Counted from the first letter of the stretch, positions 9,016-17,881 are shown. The stretch is DNA of 52,152 bases from Bernardetiaceae bacterium (GCA_025056255.1 JANWVT010000019.1:1-52152); one strand, 5' to 3'. Numbers and translations: made by a program. The notes: generated by a model not told the origin, from the letters alone.

Positions 9016-9552
9016 ATGTGTCATACTCCCAAAAGTGCTCTTTTTCTTGACCGCGATGGCGTAATTAATCAGCGAATTGTAGGAGGATATGTAAAAAATA
9101 TCAACGAGTTTATTTTATTACCTCATGTTGCCGAAGTACTTGCCAAGCTAAAACCACTTTTTGCTCGCATCATAGTAGTTACCAACCAACAAGGTGTTGG
9201 GAAAGGACTGATGACAGAGGCTGATTTGGCTATTATCCACACTGAAATGCTGAAAAAGCTACCAATGATAGACCGCGTTTATCACTGTTCGGCATTAGCA
9301 ACTCAGCATCATCCCGACCGAAAGCCAGCCATAGGCATGGCTTTGCGCGCTGCTGCAGATTTCCCTGAAATATCGCTTGCCGATTCGCTCATGATAGGCG
9401 ATACAGAAAGCGACATCTTATTTGGCAAAAGAGCCGGCATGCGCACTATATTATTTGGAAACGAAACAATTACTAGTGAAATAAAGCCTGATTTTTTTGC
9501 TGAAAACTGGCAGCAAATAGCCGAACTATTTGCTAATATTATGGAAAAATAG
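9016..9552 (+). CDS. HAD-superfamily phosphatase, D-glycero-D-manno-heptose 1,7-bisphosphatase-like
   Basis: The 178-residue HAD-IIIA type phosphatase has motif I LDRDGVIN (D12, D14), motif II VVTNQQG (T56), K103 in PDRKP and motif III IGDTESD (D129, D133). This arrangement is shared by GmhB and histidinol-phosphatase relatives. The Cys/His zinc loop of GmhB is not present (YHCSALATQHHPD has a single cysteine), so heptose specificity is uncertain. I place the start at the ATG at 9016; an in-frame TTG at 9004 would add MLHA, and an ATG at 9011 is in another frame. It lies 17 nt after the preceding hydrolase and 8 nt before the SpoIIM-like gene. Confidence 0.85.
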   Translation: MCHTPKSALFLDRDGVINQRIVGGYVKNINEFILLPHVAEVLAKLKPLFARIIVVTNQQGVGKGLMTEADLAIIHTEMLKKLPMIDRVYHCSALATQHHPDRKPAIGMALRAAADFPEISLADSLMIGDTESDILFGKRAGMRTILFGNETITSEIKPDFFAENWQQIAELFANIMEK

Positions 9553-9560
9553 CGACTTGT

Positions 9561-10571
9561 ATGTTGCGCGAAGCTGTCTTTGTTCAAAAAAATACAGCGC
9601 GCTGGCAAAAGTTTGAGGAAGAACTCAATACGCAATTTAGTCGGCAAAAAACTACTGCCAACCCTGATGCGCTTGCTGAAATGTTCATTCAGCTAACAGA
9701 CGATTTGGCATATGCTCGCACATTCTACCCTAACAGCCACATTACCAATTACCTGAATCAAATGGTAGGGCGAGCCCATCGCTTGCTGTACCGCAACAAA
9801 CGCGAAGAAATAGCCCGCATATGGCAATTTTGGAAAGTAGAATTGCCTTTGTTGTTTTATAGCGTGCGCAACTTGTTCTTTTTTTCATTAGCATTTTTTG
9901 TACTCTCTGTTGGCATTGGCGTTATTTCTTCTGTGCACTTTGATGATTTCGCTCGTTTGATTTTGGGGGATTCTTACGTAAACATGACATTAGATAACAT
10001 CCAAAAAAATGACCCAATGGCGGTTTATAAAAGTAGCAGGCAGGCAGATATGTTTATGGGTATCACCTTTAACAACATCCGCGTATCGTTTTATGCCTTT
10101 GCAGGAGGAATACTAACGCCTTTGTTTACTTTGTATATTTTACTGATAAATGGTGTAATGGTGGGTGTATTCCAATACTTTTTTTACGAGCGGGGGCTGT
10201 TTTTAACCTCTTTTCTAACCATTTGGATACATGCTACTTTGGAGATAGCAGCAATTATTGTTGCTGGAACGGCTGGTATAGTAATGGGAAGCAGCTATTT
10301 GTTCCCCGGTACTTACACGCGTATGGAAGCATTTAAGATAGGGGCAAAGAAAGGACTAAAAATGGTTGCGGGGGTGGCACCTATTTTTGTAGTAGCAGCT
10401 TTTTTGGAAAGTTTTGTTACTCGACTAACGGAAATGCCAGCTATATTAAAAATTGCTATCATTGGCAGCTCTTTGACCTTCTTTGTATGGTATTTTATTG
10501 TTTACCCCGCTCAACTGGCAAAAAAAATTACCTACAATAGCGAACAGGAATATCAGGAAAGTAATCTGTAA
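9561..10571 (+). CDS. SpoIIM-family (stage II sporulation M / DUF95) membrane protein
   Basis: This 336-residue integral membrane protein has a soluble alpha-helical N-terminus (about 1-95) and roughly six membrane segments from residue 97 on. The signature IWIHATLEIAAIIVAGTAG matches the conserved H-x-x-x-E membrane motif of the SpoIIM family (compare HGVFELPAI in relatives). In non-sporulating Bacteroidota this family is found with RDD, DUF4129, DUF4350, MoxR and DUF58 genes, and the next genes here are a membrane protein, DUF4129 and DUF4350. Its role is unknown; in sporulating Firmicutes SpoIIM belongs to the peptidoglycan-remodelling DMP complex, so a link to the envelope is a reasonable inference only. 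The start at ATG 9561 is 8 nt after the previous stop. Confidence 0.85.
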   Translation: MLREAVFVQKNTARWQKFEEELNTQFSRQKTTANPDALAEMFIQLTDDLAYARTFYPNSHITNYLNQMVGRAHRLLYRNKREEIARIWQFWKVELPLLFYSVRNLFFFSLAFFVLSVGIGVISSVHFDDFARLILGDSYVNMTLDNIQKNDPMAVYKSSRQADMFMGITFNNIRVSFYAFAGGILTPLFTLYILLINGVMVGVFQYFFYERGLFLTSFLTIWIHATLEIAAIIVAGTAGIVMGSSYLFPGTYTRMEAFKIGAKKGLKMVAGVAPIFVVAAFLESFVTRLTEMPAILKIAIIGSSLTFFVWYFIVYPAQLAKKITYNSEQEYQESNL

Positions 10572-10577
10572 ACTCAT

Positions 10578-11435
10578 ATGTTGCTTAACAACAAAATAGA
10601 GTTTCAAGCCGAACGCGACTTTGGCTCGCGTTTGAATGTAGCTTTTGACTTTATCAAACGCAATTTTGCGCCACTACTCGGCAGTATTTTGGTAGTTACA
10701 GTACCATTGTTAGCACTTGGCGGTGCATTAGTTTTATTTTTTTCTCGCTATTTACAACTCGAAACAGACAGTCTGGTTAGCAATGTTTTGTTAGGATTCG
10801 CATTTTTTGCTTTTTATATTATCATTGTTTTTTTACCTGGTGCTGCTGTCTACTCTTACATTAAACTTTACCAAGAGCGTCCAGAAGCAGTTTTTAGCGT
10901 GGGGCAGGTATTGAACGAGCTGAAAAAACACTGGTTTTCGCTTTTATTAACACTGCTTCTCAGCTACCTGCTTATTATTATGGCGAGTCTTCTTCTGATT
11001 CTGCCGGGTATTTATGTTGCTGTTCCGTTAGTATTGGTGCCTTACATTGTTGTAATAGAGGAAACAAATGTAATAACAGCTATTTCTCGGGCTTTTTATT
11101 TAGTCAAAAATTATTGGTGGGAAACTTTGGGGATGATTATCATTGCCAACATTATTAGCTGGCTTTTTATGTTCGCTTTTCAAGTGCCTTTTGTCGTGGT
11201 GGTAGGAATCCTGCCCTTTGTAATGCTTGATACTATGGATTGGAGTATCTGGGGCATTCTTACAGGATTAGTGTATTTAATAGGAACTTTTATAGTGCAA
11301 ATAATTCCGTTAGTGATTTATGCGGTTCATTATCACCATTTGCTTGAAATCAAAGAAAGCATTGGCTTAATGAAGCGCATTTCTTCTTTGGGTCAGCAAG
11401 TAAGCCAAGCCGTAGATGAAGAAGAAACCTACTAA
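10578..11435 (+). CDS. Polytopic membrane protein of the SpoIIM/DUF4129 cluster
   Basis: This 285-residue protein has about six membrane helices: near 32-56, 72-97, 118-150 (two), 188-215 and 222-250. I see no catalytic motif. The middle contains KHWFSLLLTLLLSYLLIIMA and LILPGIYVAVPLVLVPYIVV, then AISRAFYLVKNYWWETLG. This pattern resembles the membrane domain found with glycerophosphodiester phosphodiesterases and the YciC-like proteins, where a P-G-I-Y turn precedes an amphipathic helix. Its position between SpoIIM and DUF4129 genes is the usual place of such a protein in Bacteroidota clusters. Its stop overlaps the DUF4129 start by 20 nt, which supports co-translation. Function is unknown. 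Confidence 0.75.
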   Translation: MLLNNKIEFQAERDFGSRLNVAFDFIKRNFAPLLGSILVVTVPLLALGGALVLFFSRYLQLETDSLVSNVLLGFAFFAFYIIIVFLPGAAVYSYIKLYQERPEAVFSVGQVLNELKKHWFSLLLTLLLSYLLIIMASLLLILPGIYVAVPLVLVPYIVVIEETNVITAISRAFYLVKNYWWETLGMIIIANIISWLFMFAFQVPFVVVVGILPFVMLDTMDWSIWGILTGLVYLIGTFIVQIIPLVIYAVHYHHLLEIKESIGLMKRISSLGQQVSQAVDEEETY

Positions 11436-12207
11436 TGGCACAAACATACCCGGCGTTTTTTGCATAGTGGTAGTAGTACTATTAGTGCTACTACAAACCA
11501 TTGGTTGGGGGCAAAGCAATGATGCATGGAATCAATTGCACGATGTGCAGTCTCAAAATATTGACCAAAGCAAAATAAAACGTTTAACGTTCGACAGTGC
11601 GGCTATTAGTAAATATTTGTCGGACGACGCTTTCTTATACGACAGCCCTAAGACAAATTTTTTCAAGCTTATTCTTAACCGGTTTAAACACTGGTTCATA
11701 AGCCTATTAGAAGACCTTCTTGGTGTAAATACGCAGGAAAGCTGGTTAGAAAACGTGTTTTATGGGTTGGCAACGGTAATAATGATTTTTGTAGTAGCCC
11801 AACTGATAAAGCGGCAATCATGGTTGTTTATCCAAAAAGCACGTGCGATATCCGATGAACCTTTGATAGGCAATGAAAATATACACAATATTGAGTTTGA
11901 GCAACAAATTGCCAATGCCGAAGCAAGAGAAGATTTTCGTTGTGCTGTTCGCTTGCATTACCTGCATCTGCTTAAACAATTAGCAGACTGTGGATTGATT
12001 AAATGGCAGCCGCAAAAAACCAACATGCAGTATGTTGCCGAACTATCAGCAACACCGCTGAGTGTTTACTTTACCAATCTAACTCGCGATTTTGCATATG
12101 TGTGGTACGGTCAGTTTAAGATAAACGCTGCTTTATACCATACATTTAAACAACGCAAACAAGCATTATACAATTTAGCAGTAAGTTTACAAACAGCCCA
12201 AACATGA
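11416..12207 (+). CDS. DUF4129 domain-containing membrane protein
   Basis: The 263-residue product has a first hydrophobic segment at 11-31 (signal anchor), a periplasmic loop with charged helices, a second membrane segment at about 112-131 (NVFYGLATVIMIFVVAQLI) and a cytoplasmic C-terminal domain. The C-terminus reads DFRCAVRLHYLHLLKQL ... IKWQPQKTNMQYVAEL ... LTRDFAYVWYGQFKI, the DUF4129 pattern (paired helices with Y-x-W-Y-G). It overlaps the previous gene by 20 nt and the next by 4 nt (ATGA), so the three are very likely made together. No biochemical function is established for the family, although in some bacteria it is fused to transglutaminase-like domains. Confidence 0.85.
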   Translation: MKKKPTNGTNIPGVFCIVVVVLLVLLQTIGWGQSNDAWNQLHDVQSQNIDQSKIKRLTFDSAAISKYLSDDAFLYDSPKTNFFKLILNRFKHWFISLLEDLLGVNTQESWLENVFYGLATVIMIFVVAQLIKRQSWLFIQKARAISDEPLIGNENIHNIEFEQQIANAEAREDFRCAVRLHYLHLLKQLADCGLIKWQPQKTNMQYVAELSATPLSVYFTNLTRDFAYVWYGQFKINAALYHTFKQRKQALYNLAVSLQTAQT

Positions 12208-13448
12208 GGGGAAACGCAAAATATATTGCCATTGTAGTGGGTAGTTTTTTACTACTGCTTTTGATAGAGTATCTGTCCCCAAAACCTATCGACTGGAATG
12301 CTACCTATAAAAACGACGATGTAATTCCCTACGGCAATTACATTTTGTACCGCGAATTGCCCAAATTGCTCAATCAACCCATAGAAGAAAACAACCAAAC
12401 CTTTTACGAACGCCTACTGCTTAAAGATACAGCTATTGCAAACTACATTCTCATTCAAGAAAATTTGTCGATAGATTCGTTAGACGCACTTGCATTGCTG
12501 CAATTAGTGCGTGCGGGCAGCAATGTATTTATTGCTGCTCAATACATTTCTTCCTATTTGAGAGATAGCTTACTGCTCGATATTAACGACAACGTTTACG
12601 CGATAAACAAACCACTTTCGGAAGAATTGACCGATTCGGTGGGGGTTTTTATGGTCAATCCAAATTTAGAGTTACCTTCGCTATACTTTCTGAAACGAGG
12701 CACTGCATCGTATCACTTGGAAAGTAGGCAGTCTGCTACTGTGCTTAGCCTAAACACCTACCGCGTTCCTGTTTATATTCGGGTGCCTTATGGCAAAGGT
12801 AATTTTTGGTTGCACAGCGTACCAATTATGTTTACTAACTATTATATGCTCTACCGAAATCATCGGGAGTATATTGCGGCAACTTTTTCCTATTTGCCTC
12901 CGCACAAAATTGTTTGGGACGAGTACTACAAAAACAAATACCGTGGCAAAAGCTATTCGCCAGTGCGTTTTTTATTAGCGCAGCCACAGTTGGCATGGGC
13001 ATGGCGGCTATTGCTATTTACTACACTGATTTTTGCTCTTTTTGGTATAAAACGCCGGCAGCGCGCCATACCTATTGTTCAACCCCCAGAGAATACTTCG
13101 TTAGAGTTTGTCAAAATTGTGGGAAGATTGTACTTTCTCAACCCTCATCACAAGGCAATAGCTGACTACAAAATTCGCTTTTTTATAGAACAGCTACGTA
13201 CCAAATATGGTATTTCAATAACATTACCTGCTGAGTTTGTTAGCCATGATAAAGTGCGGTTAAACCAAATTGCTCAGAAAACAGGTGTGGATAAAGAGTT
13301 GGTGCAGCGCTTATTCCAGCAAATAGCACAAATTGAATCAACCTTGAAACCAGAGATAAGTGAGCACGATTTGCTGCAACTGAGTCGCCTAATAGAAGAT
13401 TTTTATGCCAAGCAGGCTAATCAAAAAAATGTAAAAAGAGAGCGTTAA
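12204..13448 (+). CDS. DUF4350 domain-containing membrane protein
   Basis: This 414-residue protein has an N-terminal anchor (8-23), a periplasmic DUF4350 domain (about 40-215; PYGNYILYRELPKLL, then ALLQLVRAGSNVFIAAQYIS), a second membrane helix near 262-282 followed by KRRQR, and a cytoplasmic helical tail. DUF4350 is structurally related to GATase-like Rossmann domains. It is the last gene of the plus-strand run and overlaps DUF4129 by ATGA. In other Bacteroidota the run usually continues with a MoxR AAA ATPase and a DUF58 protein. Here it ends, facing lysS. Confidence 0.83.
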   Translation: MRGNAKYIAIVVGSFLLLLLIEYLSPKPIDWNATYKNDDVIPYGNYILYRELPKLLNQPIEENNQTFYERLLLKDTAIANYILIQENLSIDSLDALALLQLVRAGSNVFIAAQYISSYLRDSLLLDINDNVYAINKPLSEELTDSVGVFMVNPNLELPSLYFLKRGTASYHLESRQSATVLSLNTYRVPVYIRVPYGKGNFWLHSVPIMFTNYYMLYRNHREYIAATFSYLPPHKIVWDEYYKNKYRGKSYSPVRFLLAQPQLAWAWRLLLFTTLIFALFGIKRRQRAIPIVQPPENTSLEFVKIVGRLYFLNPHHKAIADYKIRFFIEQLRTKYGISITLPAEFVSHDKVRLNQIAQKTGVDKELVQRLFQQIAQIESTLKPEISEHDLLQLSRLIEDFYAKQANQKNVKRER

Positions 13449-13826
13449 GGTGCTATTCTATTATTCTTGTTGCTTTACATACTTGAATATCACGCCAATT
13501 AGGCTCCCTAAAAAGATTTGCAAAATTACTGGCGATTAAGAGCATGTTTAGCCTTTACAGGGGGCTGAAAAGCAGTCTTACTACCTTGTAGTGCCTGTTC
13601 TTACTTAGAACAGATTTGTTTGTGTATGATGAGCAATCATTTGCAAAGCCATTTGCCTATGTTAGAAAAACAAAAAATCTTTACAAAATGCAACCTATCC
13701 TTACTCAGCGGTGGACTAGGTTATGCATATCAATTGCTTGATTGTAGTAAATCTAAACATAAAAGCAACCCGAATAGCATAGCAGTGTCCAATGAAAAAA
13801 GTTGCTACCTACCCCATTACATACAG
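13449..13826. other. Convergent intergenic gap after the DUF4350 operon
   Basis: No supported gene lies in this stretch. A 102-codon plus-strand ORF (13620-13928) runs into the 3' end of lysS and has no protein-like features. Two small hairpins are present (ACTAC/GTAGT at 13580-13592 and the 7-bp stem at 13595-13613). Confidence 0.5.
13595..13613 (+). terminator. Possible weak terminator of the seven-gene operon
   Basis: CTGTTCT (13595-13601) and AGAACAG (13607-13613) form a 7-bp stem with a 5-nt loop, followed by the T-rich ATTTGTTTGTG. It lies 146 nt after the operon stop, and the T tract is broken, so this is tentative. Confidence 0.3.
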
Positions 13827-15341
13827 TTAGCTGCCTTTTTCGGGTCGCATCTGCGGAAAGAACAGTACATCTTGGATAGACGGCTGGTTGGTCATTATCA
13901 TTGTAAGCCTATCTATGCCAATTCCTAATCCTGCTGTGGGAGGCATGCCGTATTCCAGTGCTCTTAGAAAGTCTTCATCCAAAACCATTGCCTCAGTGTC
14001 GCCTCGTTTGCCTAGTTCAAGTTGTTCTTCAAATCGCTGGCGTTGGTCGATGGGGTCGTTGAGTTCTGAGAAGGCATTGCAAATTTCTTTGGCGTTGCAA
14101 ATCACCTCGAAGCGTTCCACTAAGCCGGGTTTGCTGCGGTGTTTTTTTGCCAAAGGTGACATTTCTATGGGATAGTCGGTAATAAAAGTAGGCTGAATCA
14201 GATGAGGTTCGCAACAGGCGCTAAATATTTCGTCAATTAGTTTTCCTTTGCCCATGGTATCATCTGTGTGCACGTGTAGTTGGCGGGCGGCTTGGCGCAG
14301 TTGTGCCTCATCCATGCTCGAAATATCAATGCCGGTAAAATGTTGAATAGCTTCAAACATGGTAAAGCGTTTCCACGGTCGTTTGAAGTTAATCAGGTGT
14401 TTTCCTACTTGTATTTCGGTAGTGCCGTGTAAATCGAGCGCTATTTGCTCAATCATTTCCTCTACTAGTTCCATCATCCACTCGTAGTCTTTGTAAGCTA
14501 CGTAGAGTTCCATCATAGTGAACTCTGGATTGTGGAAACGGCTCATGCCTTCGTTGCGAAAGTCTTTGGCAAATTCATACACGCCGTCGTAGCCGCCAAC
14601 AATGAGGCGTTTGAGGTATAATTCGTTGGCAATTCGCAAGTAAAGCGGTATTTCCAACGTGTTATGATAGGTTTTGAAAGGGCGTGCCGAAGCGCCGCCG
14701 TAAATAGGTTGTAGAATAGGGGTTTCAACTTCTAAATAGCCTTTATTGTCCAGAAACTGGCGCATAGAGCTGATCAGGCGGCTGCGCTTGCGAAATACTT
14801 CGCGCACGTGCGGGTTGATAACCAAGTCTGCGTAGCGCTGGCGATAGCGGAACTCTTGATCAGTAACGGCATCGTACACTTTACCTTCTTCATCTTTTTT
14901 TACTACAGGCAAAGGTTTTAGTGCCTTGGCTAGCAACTTCAACGATGTAACATGTACACTGATTTCGCCGGTTTGGGTAGTAAAAACGTAGCCTTTGATG
15001 CCTACAAAATCGCCAATGTCTAACAGTTTTTTAAAAACAGTATTGTACAGGGTTTTATCTTCTCCGGGGCAAATGTCGTCGCGGCGTACGTAGATTTGGA
15101 TACGTCCTGTGGTATCTTGTAATTCGGCAAAAGAAGCATTTCCCATGATGCGGAAGCTCATCAGCCTGCCAGCCATGGAAATATCTTTATAGTCAGTTTT
15201 GAAGCGTTCGTAGTTTTCTTTGATATCCTTAGCATAGGCATTAACCTCAAATGAATCGGCTGGGTAAGGGTCGATGCCCAATTGCATGAGCTGTTCTCTT
15301 TTCTGACGGCGTTGAAGTTGTTGTTCGCTCAGGTGTTTCAT
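13827..15341 (-). CDS. lysS: Lysine--tRNA ligase, class II
   Basis: The 504-residue class II lysyl-tRNA synthetase is of normal length. It has an N-terminal OB-fold anticodon-binding domain (about 55-165; SMAGRLMSFRIMGNASF, GRIQIYVRRDDI) and a catalytic core. Motif 2 is FAKDFRNEGMSRFHNPEFTM and motif 3 is PTAGLGIGIDRLTMIM, close to the C-terminus, with the family tail DVLFFPQMRPE. It charges tRNA-Lys in the cytoplasm. The ATG at 15341 gives MKHLSEQQLQRRQKREQL, the usual amphipathic N-terminal helix. It is transcribed alone, and a TAACTTTG element lies 20 nt upstream. Confidence 0.97.
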   Translation of the reverse strand: MKHLSEQQLQRRQKREQLMQLGIDPYPADSFEVNAYAKDIKENYERFKTDYKDISMAGRLMSFRIMGNASFAELQDTTGRIQIYVRRDDICPGEDKTLYNTVFKKLLDIGDFVGIKGYVFTTQTGEISVHVTSLKLLAKALKPLPVVKKDEEGKVYDAVTDQEFRYRQRYADLVINPHVREVFRKRSRLISSMRQFLDNKGYLEVETPILQPIYGGASARPFKTYHNTLEIPLYLRIANELYLKRLIVGGYDGVYEFAKDFRNEGMSRFHNPEFTMMELYVAYKDYEWMMELVEEMIEQIALDLHGTTEIQVGKHLINFKRPWKRFTMFEAIQHFTGIDISSMDEAQLRQAARQLHVHTDDTMGKGKLIDEIFSACCEPHLIQPTFITDYPIEMSPLAKKHRSKPGLVERFEVICNAKEICNAFSELNDPIDQRQRFEEQLELGKRGDTEAMVLDEDFLRALEYGMPPTAGLGIGIDRLTMIMTNQPSIQDVLFFPQMRPEKGS

Positions 15342-15360
15342 GGTTGAGAAATTCGAAACG

Positions 15361-15368
15361 CAAAGTTA
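15361..15368 (-). promoter_or_regulatory. Promoter -7 element for lysS
   Basis: TAACTTTG on the minus strand fits TAnnTTTG and lies 20 nt before the lysS ATG. No good -33 box is visible. Confidence 0.4.
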
Positions 15369-15617
15369 ACGCCTTTTTCGAAAACACTGCGTGTGCCTGA
15401 TAGCTACTCTTTGTAGATGCTACCTGTCAGAAAAATGCTGTTGGGTTTCAATTCGACGATTGAGGTTAACACAGGCAAAAAATACCAAACCGCCGCGTGA
15501 GTCTGTAAAACTTACAAAGTAGGCTGCACTAGTGCACAGTAGCAACCTTTCAGACAAAAAAAGGCAGTATGGGGCAGTAGTAATCTATTAAGTTTTGGAA
15601 AATGCTAACACAACTGC

Positions 15618-16004
15618 TCAAATGCTTGCCGATTGAGAAAGCGTTAGAGGCTGTCCAAACTGGAGTATGTAACCATTATTGTCGTATATAGCGAACTCCT
15701 TCATGCCATATTCGAATTCTTCGAGTGGGTAGCAAATTTGTAGTTGTTGGGCTATTGCTCGATTCCATAGTAGGGCTACCTTGTCGGTAAGGAAGTAAAA
15801 CGAACCTGTGAAAATTGGTTTTGCAAAAGGAAAATGTTGGTTGGGCAGGCTTATCATCAGCTCGGCTTGGTCTAGTTGCATGCTTGCCCACCCCCAAGCA
15901 GGTTGATAGGCAGTACAGGCAAATCCTAACTTTTGTACGTAAAAATCAATTGTTTGCTGTATCTCGGCTGTGTATAAAACAGGTATCAATTTGTAAACCA
16001 TCAT
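15618..16004 (-). CDS. VOC-family (glyoxalase/bleomycin resistance-like) protein
   Basis: This small single-module VOC protein has about 128 residues and the typical beta-alpha-beta-beta-beta pattern: LIPVLYTAEIQQTIDFYVQK at the start, then MQLDQAELMISLP, TGSFYFLTDKVALLWNRA and FAIYDNNGYILQFGQ at the end. E and Q residues are in the usual metal-ligand region, but ligands cannot be assigned by eye. The family includes glyoxalases, dioxygenases and antibiotic-binding proteins, so function is open. I use ATG 16004 (MMVYKLIPVL); an in-frame TTG at 16013 adds three unlikely residues. It is separated from lysS and gldA by about 276 and 90 nt and is probably transcribed alone. Confidence 0.8.
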   Translation of the reverse strand: MMVYKLIPVLYTAEIQQTIDFYVQKLGFACTAYQPAWGWASMQLDQAELMISLPNQHFPFAKPIFTGSFYFLTDKVALLWNRAIAQQLQICYPLEEFEYGMKEFAIYDNNGYILQFGQPLTLSQSASI

Positions 16005-16094
16005 GGTTAGCAATGTGAAATAAAACGGCTCAAATTACACTTGTATGTGCTTGCATACTGTGTGGGCAATGGAGCGTTAAGATTTAGACGGGGC

Positions 16095-16811
16095 TCAACT
16101 ACCGACCGGCTGGGTAAGTTGTTGGAATACTTCTTCCAAACTTGCATGAGCAGTTAGTTCTTTAATAGAAGCATCTGCAACAATTTTCCCCAAATGGATA
16201 ATAATGGCTCGCTGACAAACAGCTTGTACTTCTTGCATGATGTGGGTAGATAAAATTACGGTTTTATCTTGGGCAGTGTCTAAAATCAACTGGCGAATCT
16301 CTTTAATTTGGTTGGGGTCTAAACCAGTGGTAGGTTCGTCTAAAATAAGTACAGGCGGATTGTGGATAAGTGCCTGAGCTAATCCTAAGCGCTGCCGATA
16401 TCCTTTGGAAAGCATTCCTACTTTTTTGTGTTGTTCGCGTTCTAAGCCGCATTTTTCAATCATTTCTTGAATGCGCTTCTGCAGATGAGCTCCTTTTAAA
16501 CCATATAACTTACCAGCAAACTCCAAGTGTTCAAGTACATACATGTCTGGATATAATGGATTGTGCTCAGGCAAATAGCCGATATTCTTTTTTACCTCAG
16601 CAGTATGACGTGCCACTTCAATACCGCAAACTTCTATAATACCGGCACTTGCTGGCAAGTATCCGGTAATCATTTTCATGGTAGTAGATTTGCCTGCTCC
16701 GTTAGGTCCAAGAAACCCCACAATTTCGCCCTTGCCTACTTGAAAAGAAATAGCATCAACAGCCAATTGGCTGCCGTATTGTTTAGTCAAGTTTGAAACA
16801 ACTACAGACAT
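16095..16811 (-). CDS. gldA: ABC transporter ATP-binding protein, GldA-like
   Basis: This 238-residue ABC ATPase has Walker A GPNGAGKST (about 33-41), a Q-loop replaced by IGYLPEHNPLY as in the GldA/NatA group, signature LSKGYRQRLGLAQAL, Walker [14 protein letters not shown] and switch His in ILSTHIMQEV. Close resemblance to GldA of gliding Bacteroidota (SNLTKQYGSQLAVDAISF, GEIVGFLGPNGAGKS) supports that name. The partner permease/substrate proteins GldF and GldG are not in the window, so other ABC-2 exporters remain possible. A TTG at 16829 gives a longer frame, but it lies within the likely promoter element, so the ATG at 16811 is chosen. The gene is divergent from the response regulator. 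Confidence 0.82.
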   Translation of the reverse strand: MSVVVSNLTKQYGSQLAVDAISFQVGKGEIVGFLGPNGAGKSTTMKMITGYLPASAGIIEVCGIEVARHTAEVKKNIGYLPEHNPLYPDMYVLEHLEFAGKLYGLKGAHLQKRIQEMIEKCGLEREQHKKVGMLSKGYRQRLGLAQALIHNPPVLILDEPTTGLDPNQIKEIRQLILDTAQDKTVILSTHIMQEVQAVCQRAIIIHLGKIVADASIKELTAHASLEEVFQQLTQPVGS

Positions 16812-16826
16812 ATCCACACATTTGCG

Positions 16827-16834
16827 CAAACTTA
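16827..16834 (-). promoter_or_regulatory. Promoter -7 element for gldA
   Basis: TAAGTTTG on the minus strand lies 15 nt upstream of the chosen ATG, implying a very short leader. It overlaps the in-frame TTG at 16829 and so argues against that longer start. Confidence 0.42.
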
Positions 16835-16950
16835 AAAAACATTGGGTATTTGATGTAGCTGCATCATAATTTTACTACCAAAACGTTTACAATTAAACGC
16901 AAAAGTTATATATTCACATTAACTAACCTAACCAACTAGTCTTTAATTAT

Positions 16951-17364
16951 ATGTCTTGCTCGAATGCTCAATTGGCGGAAGCCAGAAGAATTAACATTCT
17001 GATTGTGGAAGATGATATGATTAATGCTTTCATCTTTCAGAAATATCTTACTGAGGTTTACAACGTATATTTGGCAAATACCAGCGAAACACTATCAGAT
17101 ATTTTGCACCAAGTTCCCATTGATTTGATACTGATGGATATCAACTTGGACAGCATACAAGCAAATGGTGCTGAGTTGCTTCCTGACTTGCGTGCTAACT
17201 TTCCATGGCAGCAATTTAAAGCGGTCGCCCTTACAGCTTTCAGTGAAGACGAGTATAAAAAAATTTACCGCGAGGTTCGTTTCGATGCTTTCTGTCAAAA
17301 GCCATTAACAAAAGAAAAACTGCTTGGCATTGTGGAAAGTACGCTCAAGCAGTCTTGTGTATAA
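16951..17364 (+). CDS. Single-domain response regulator (CheY-like receiver)
   Basis: The 137-residue receiver domain has the acidic pocket E20-D21-D22, phospho-acceptor D63 (LILMDINLD), T95 (AVALTAFS) and K117 (FCQKPLT), so it should be phosphorylatable. There is no output domain. This group often passes phosphate between hybrid kinases or controls motility partners. No histidine kinase is adjacent; the nearest signalling gene is the GAF/PAS protein at 38568-40262, too far away to link. It is divergent from gldA and 3 nt from the convergent peroxiredoxin gene. The partner is unknown. Confidence 0.92.
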   Translation: MSCSNAQLAEARRINILIVEDDMINAFIFQKYLTEVYNVYLANTSETLSDILHQVPIDLILMDINLDSIQANGAELLPDLRANFPWQQFKAVALTAFSEDEYKKIYREVRFDAFCQKPLTKEKLLGIVESTLKQSCV

Positions 17365-17367
17365 AAA

Positions 17368-17820
17368 CTATGATTTGAGAATTTGCGAAGCGTGGTCTTT
17401 GGTTTTTACTTTTTCAATGGTTTCTGTAATGATACCTTGTTCGTCTATGAGGTAGGTGATGCGAGCTGTCCCCATGTAAGTTTTTCCATACATACTCTTT
17501 TCTACCCATGTTTGGTAGAGTTGATGAATGGTTTTGTCTGTATCGGCAATGAGTGGAAAGGGGAGGTTGTATTTTTCTCTGAATTTAGCATGCGACTTTT
17601 CACTGTCGGTGCTTACGCCAATAACCTGATAGCCTGCTTCTACTAAACGCTCATAATTGTCGCGCAGGTTACATGCTTCTGCTGTGCAGCCGGGCGTATC
17701 ATCTTTGGGATAGAAATAAAGCACTACTTTTTTCCCGCGAAAATCGGAAAGGCGAATGGTTTCGCCTGCATGGTTTTTACCCTCAAAATCGGGAGCGGGT
17801 GTACCGGGGGCTAATGCCAT
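17368..17820 (-). CDS. bcp: Thioredoxin-dependent thiol peroxidase (BCP-type peroxiredoxin)
   Basis: The 150-residue peroxiredoxin reduces H2O2 and organic hydroperoxides using thioredoxin. The active-site motif is DDTPGCTAEAC with peroxidatic C45 and resolving C50 five residues later, the BCP/PrxQ arrangement. Other signatures are APDF near the start, VVLYFYPKD, and R120 in GTARITYLID. The start is ATG 17820 (MALAPGTPAPDF); an upstream in-frame TTG adds two residues. It converges with the response regulator with a 3-nt gap. The upstream side faces the tRNA-Arg promoter. Confidence 0.95.
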   Translation of the reverse strand: MALAPGTPAPDFEGKNHAGETIRLSDFRGKKVVLYFYPKDDTPGCTAEACNLRDNYERLVEAGYQVIGVSTDSEKSHAKFREKYNLPFPLIADTDKTIHQLYQTWVEKSMYGKTYMGTARITYLIDEQGIITETIEKVKTKDHASQILKS

Positions 17821-17881
17821 AAGCAAGATTAGGTTTGTGTTCTAAAAACTTTCGGATTAATAAACGCTCAAAGATATACAC

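Noticed and set aside
13620-13928. A 102-codon plus-strand ORF between the DUF4350 and lysS genes
   Set aside because: It overlaps about 100 nt of lysS, has a low-complexity composition and no promoter or motif.
15525-15536. Perfect 12-bp palindrome TGCACTAGTGCA between the VOC and lysS genes
   Set aside because: It is short, lies downstream of the VOC gene and far from the lysS promoter; chance is the simplest explanation.
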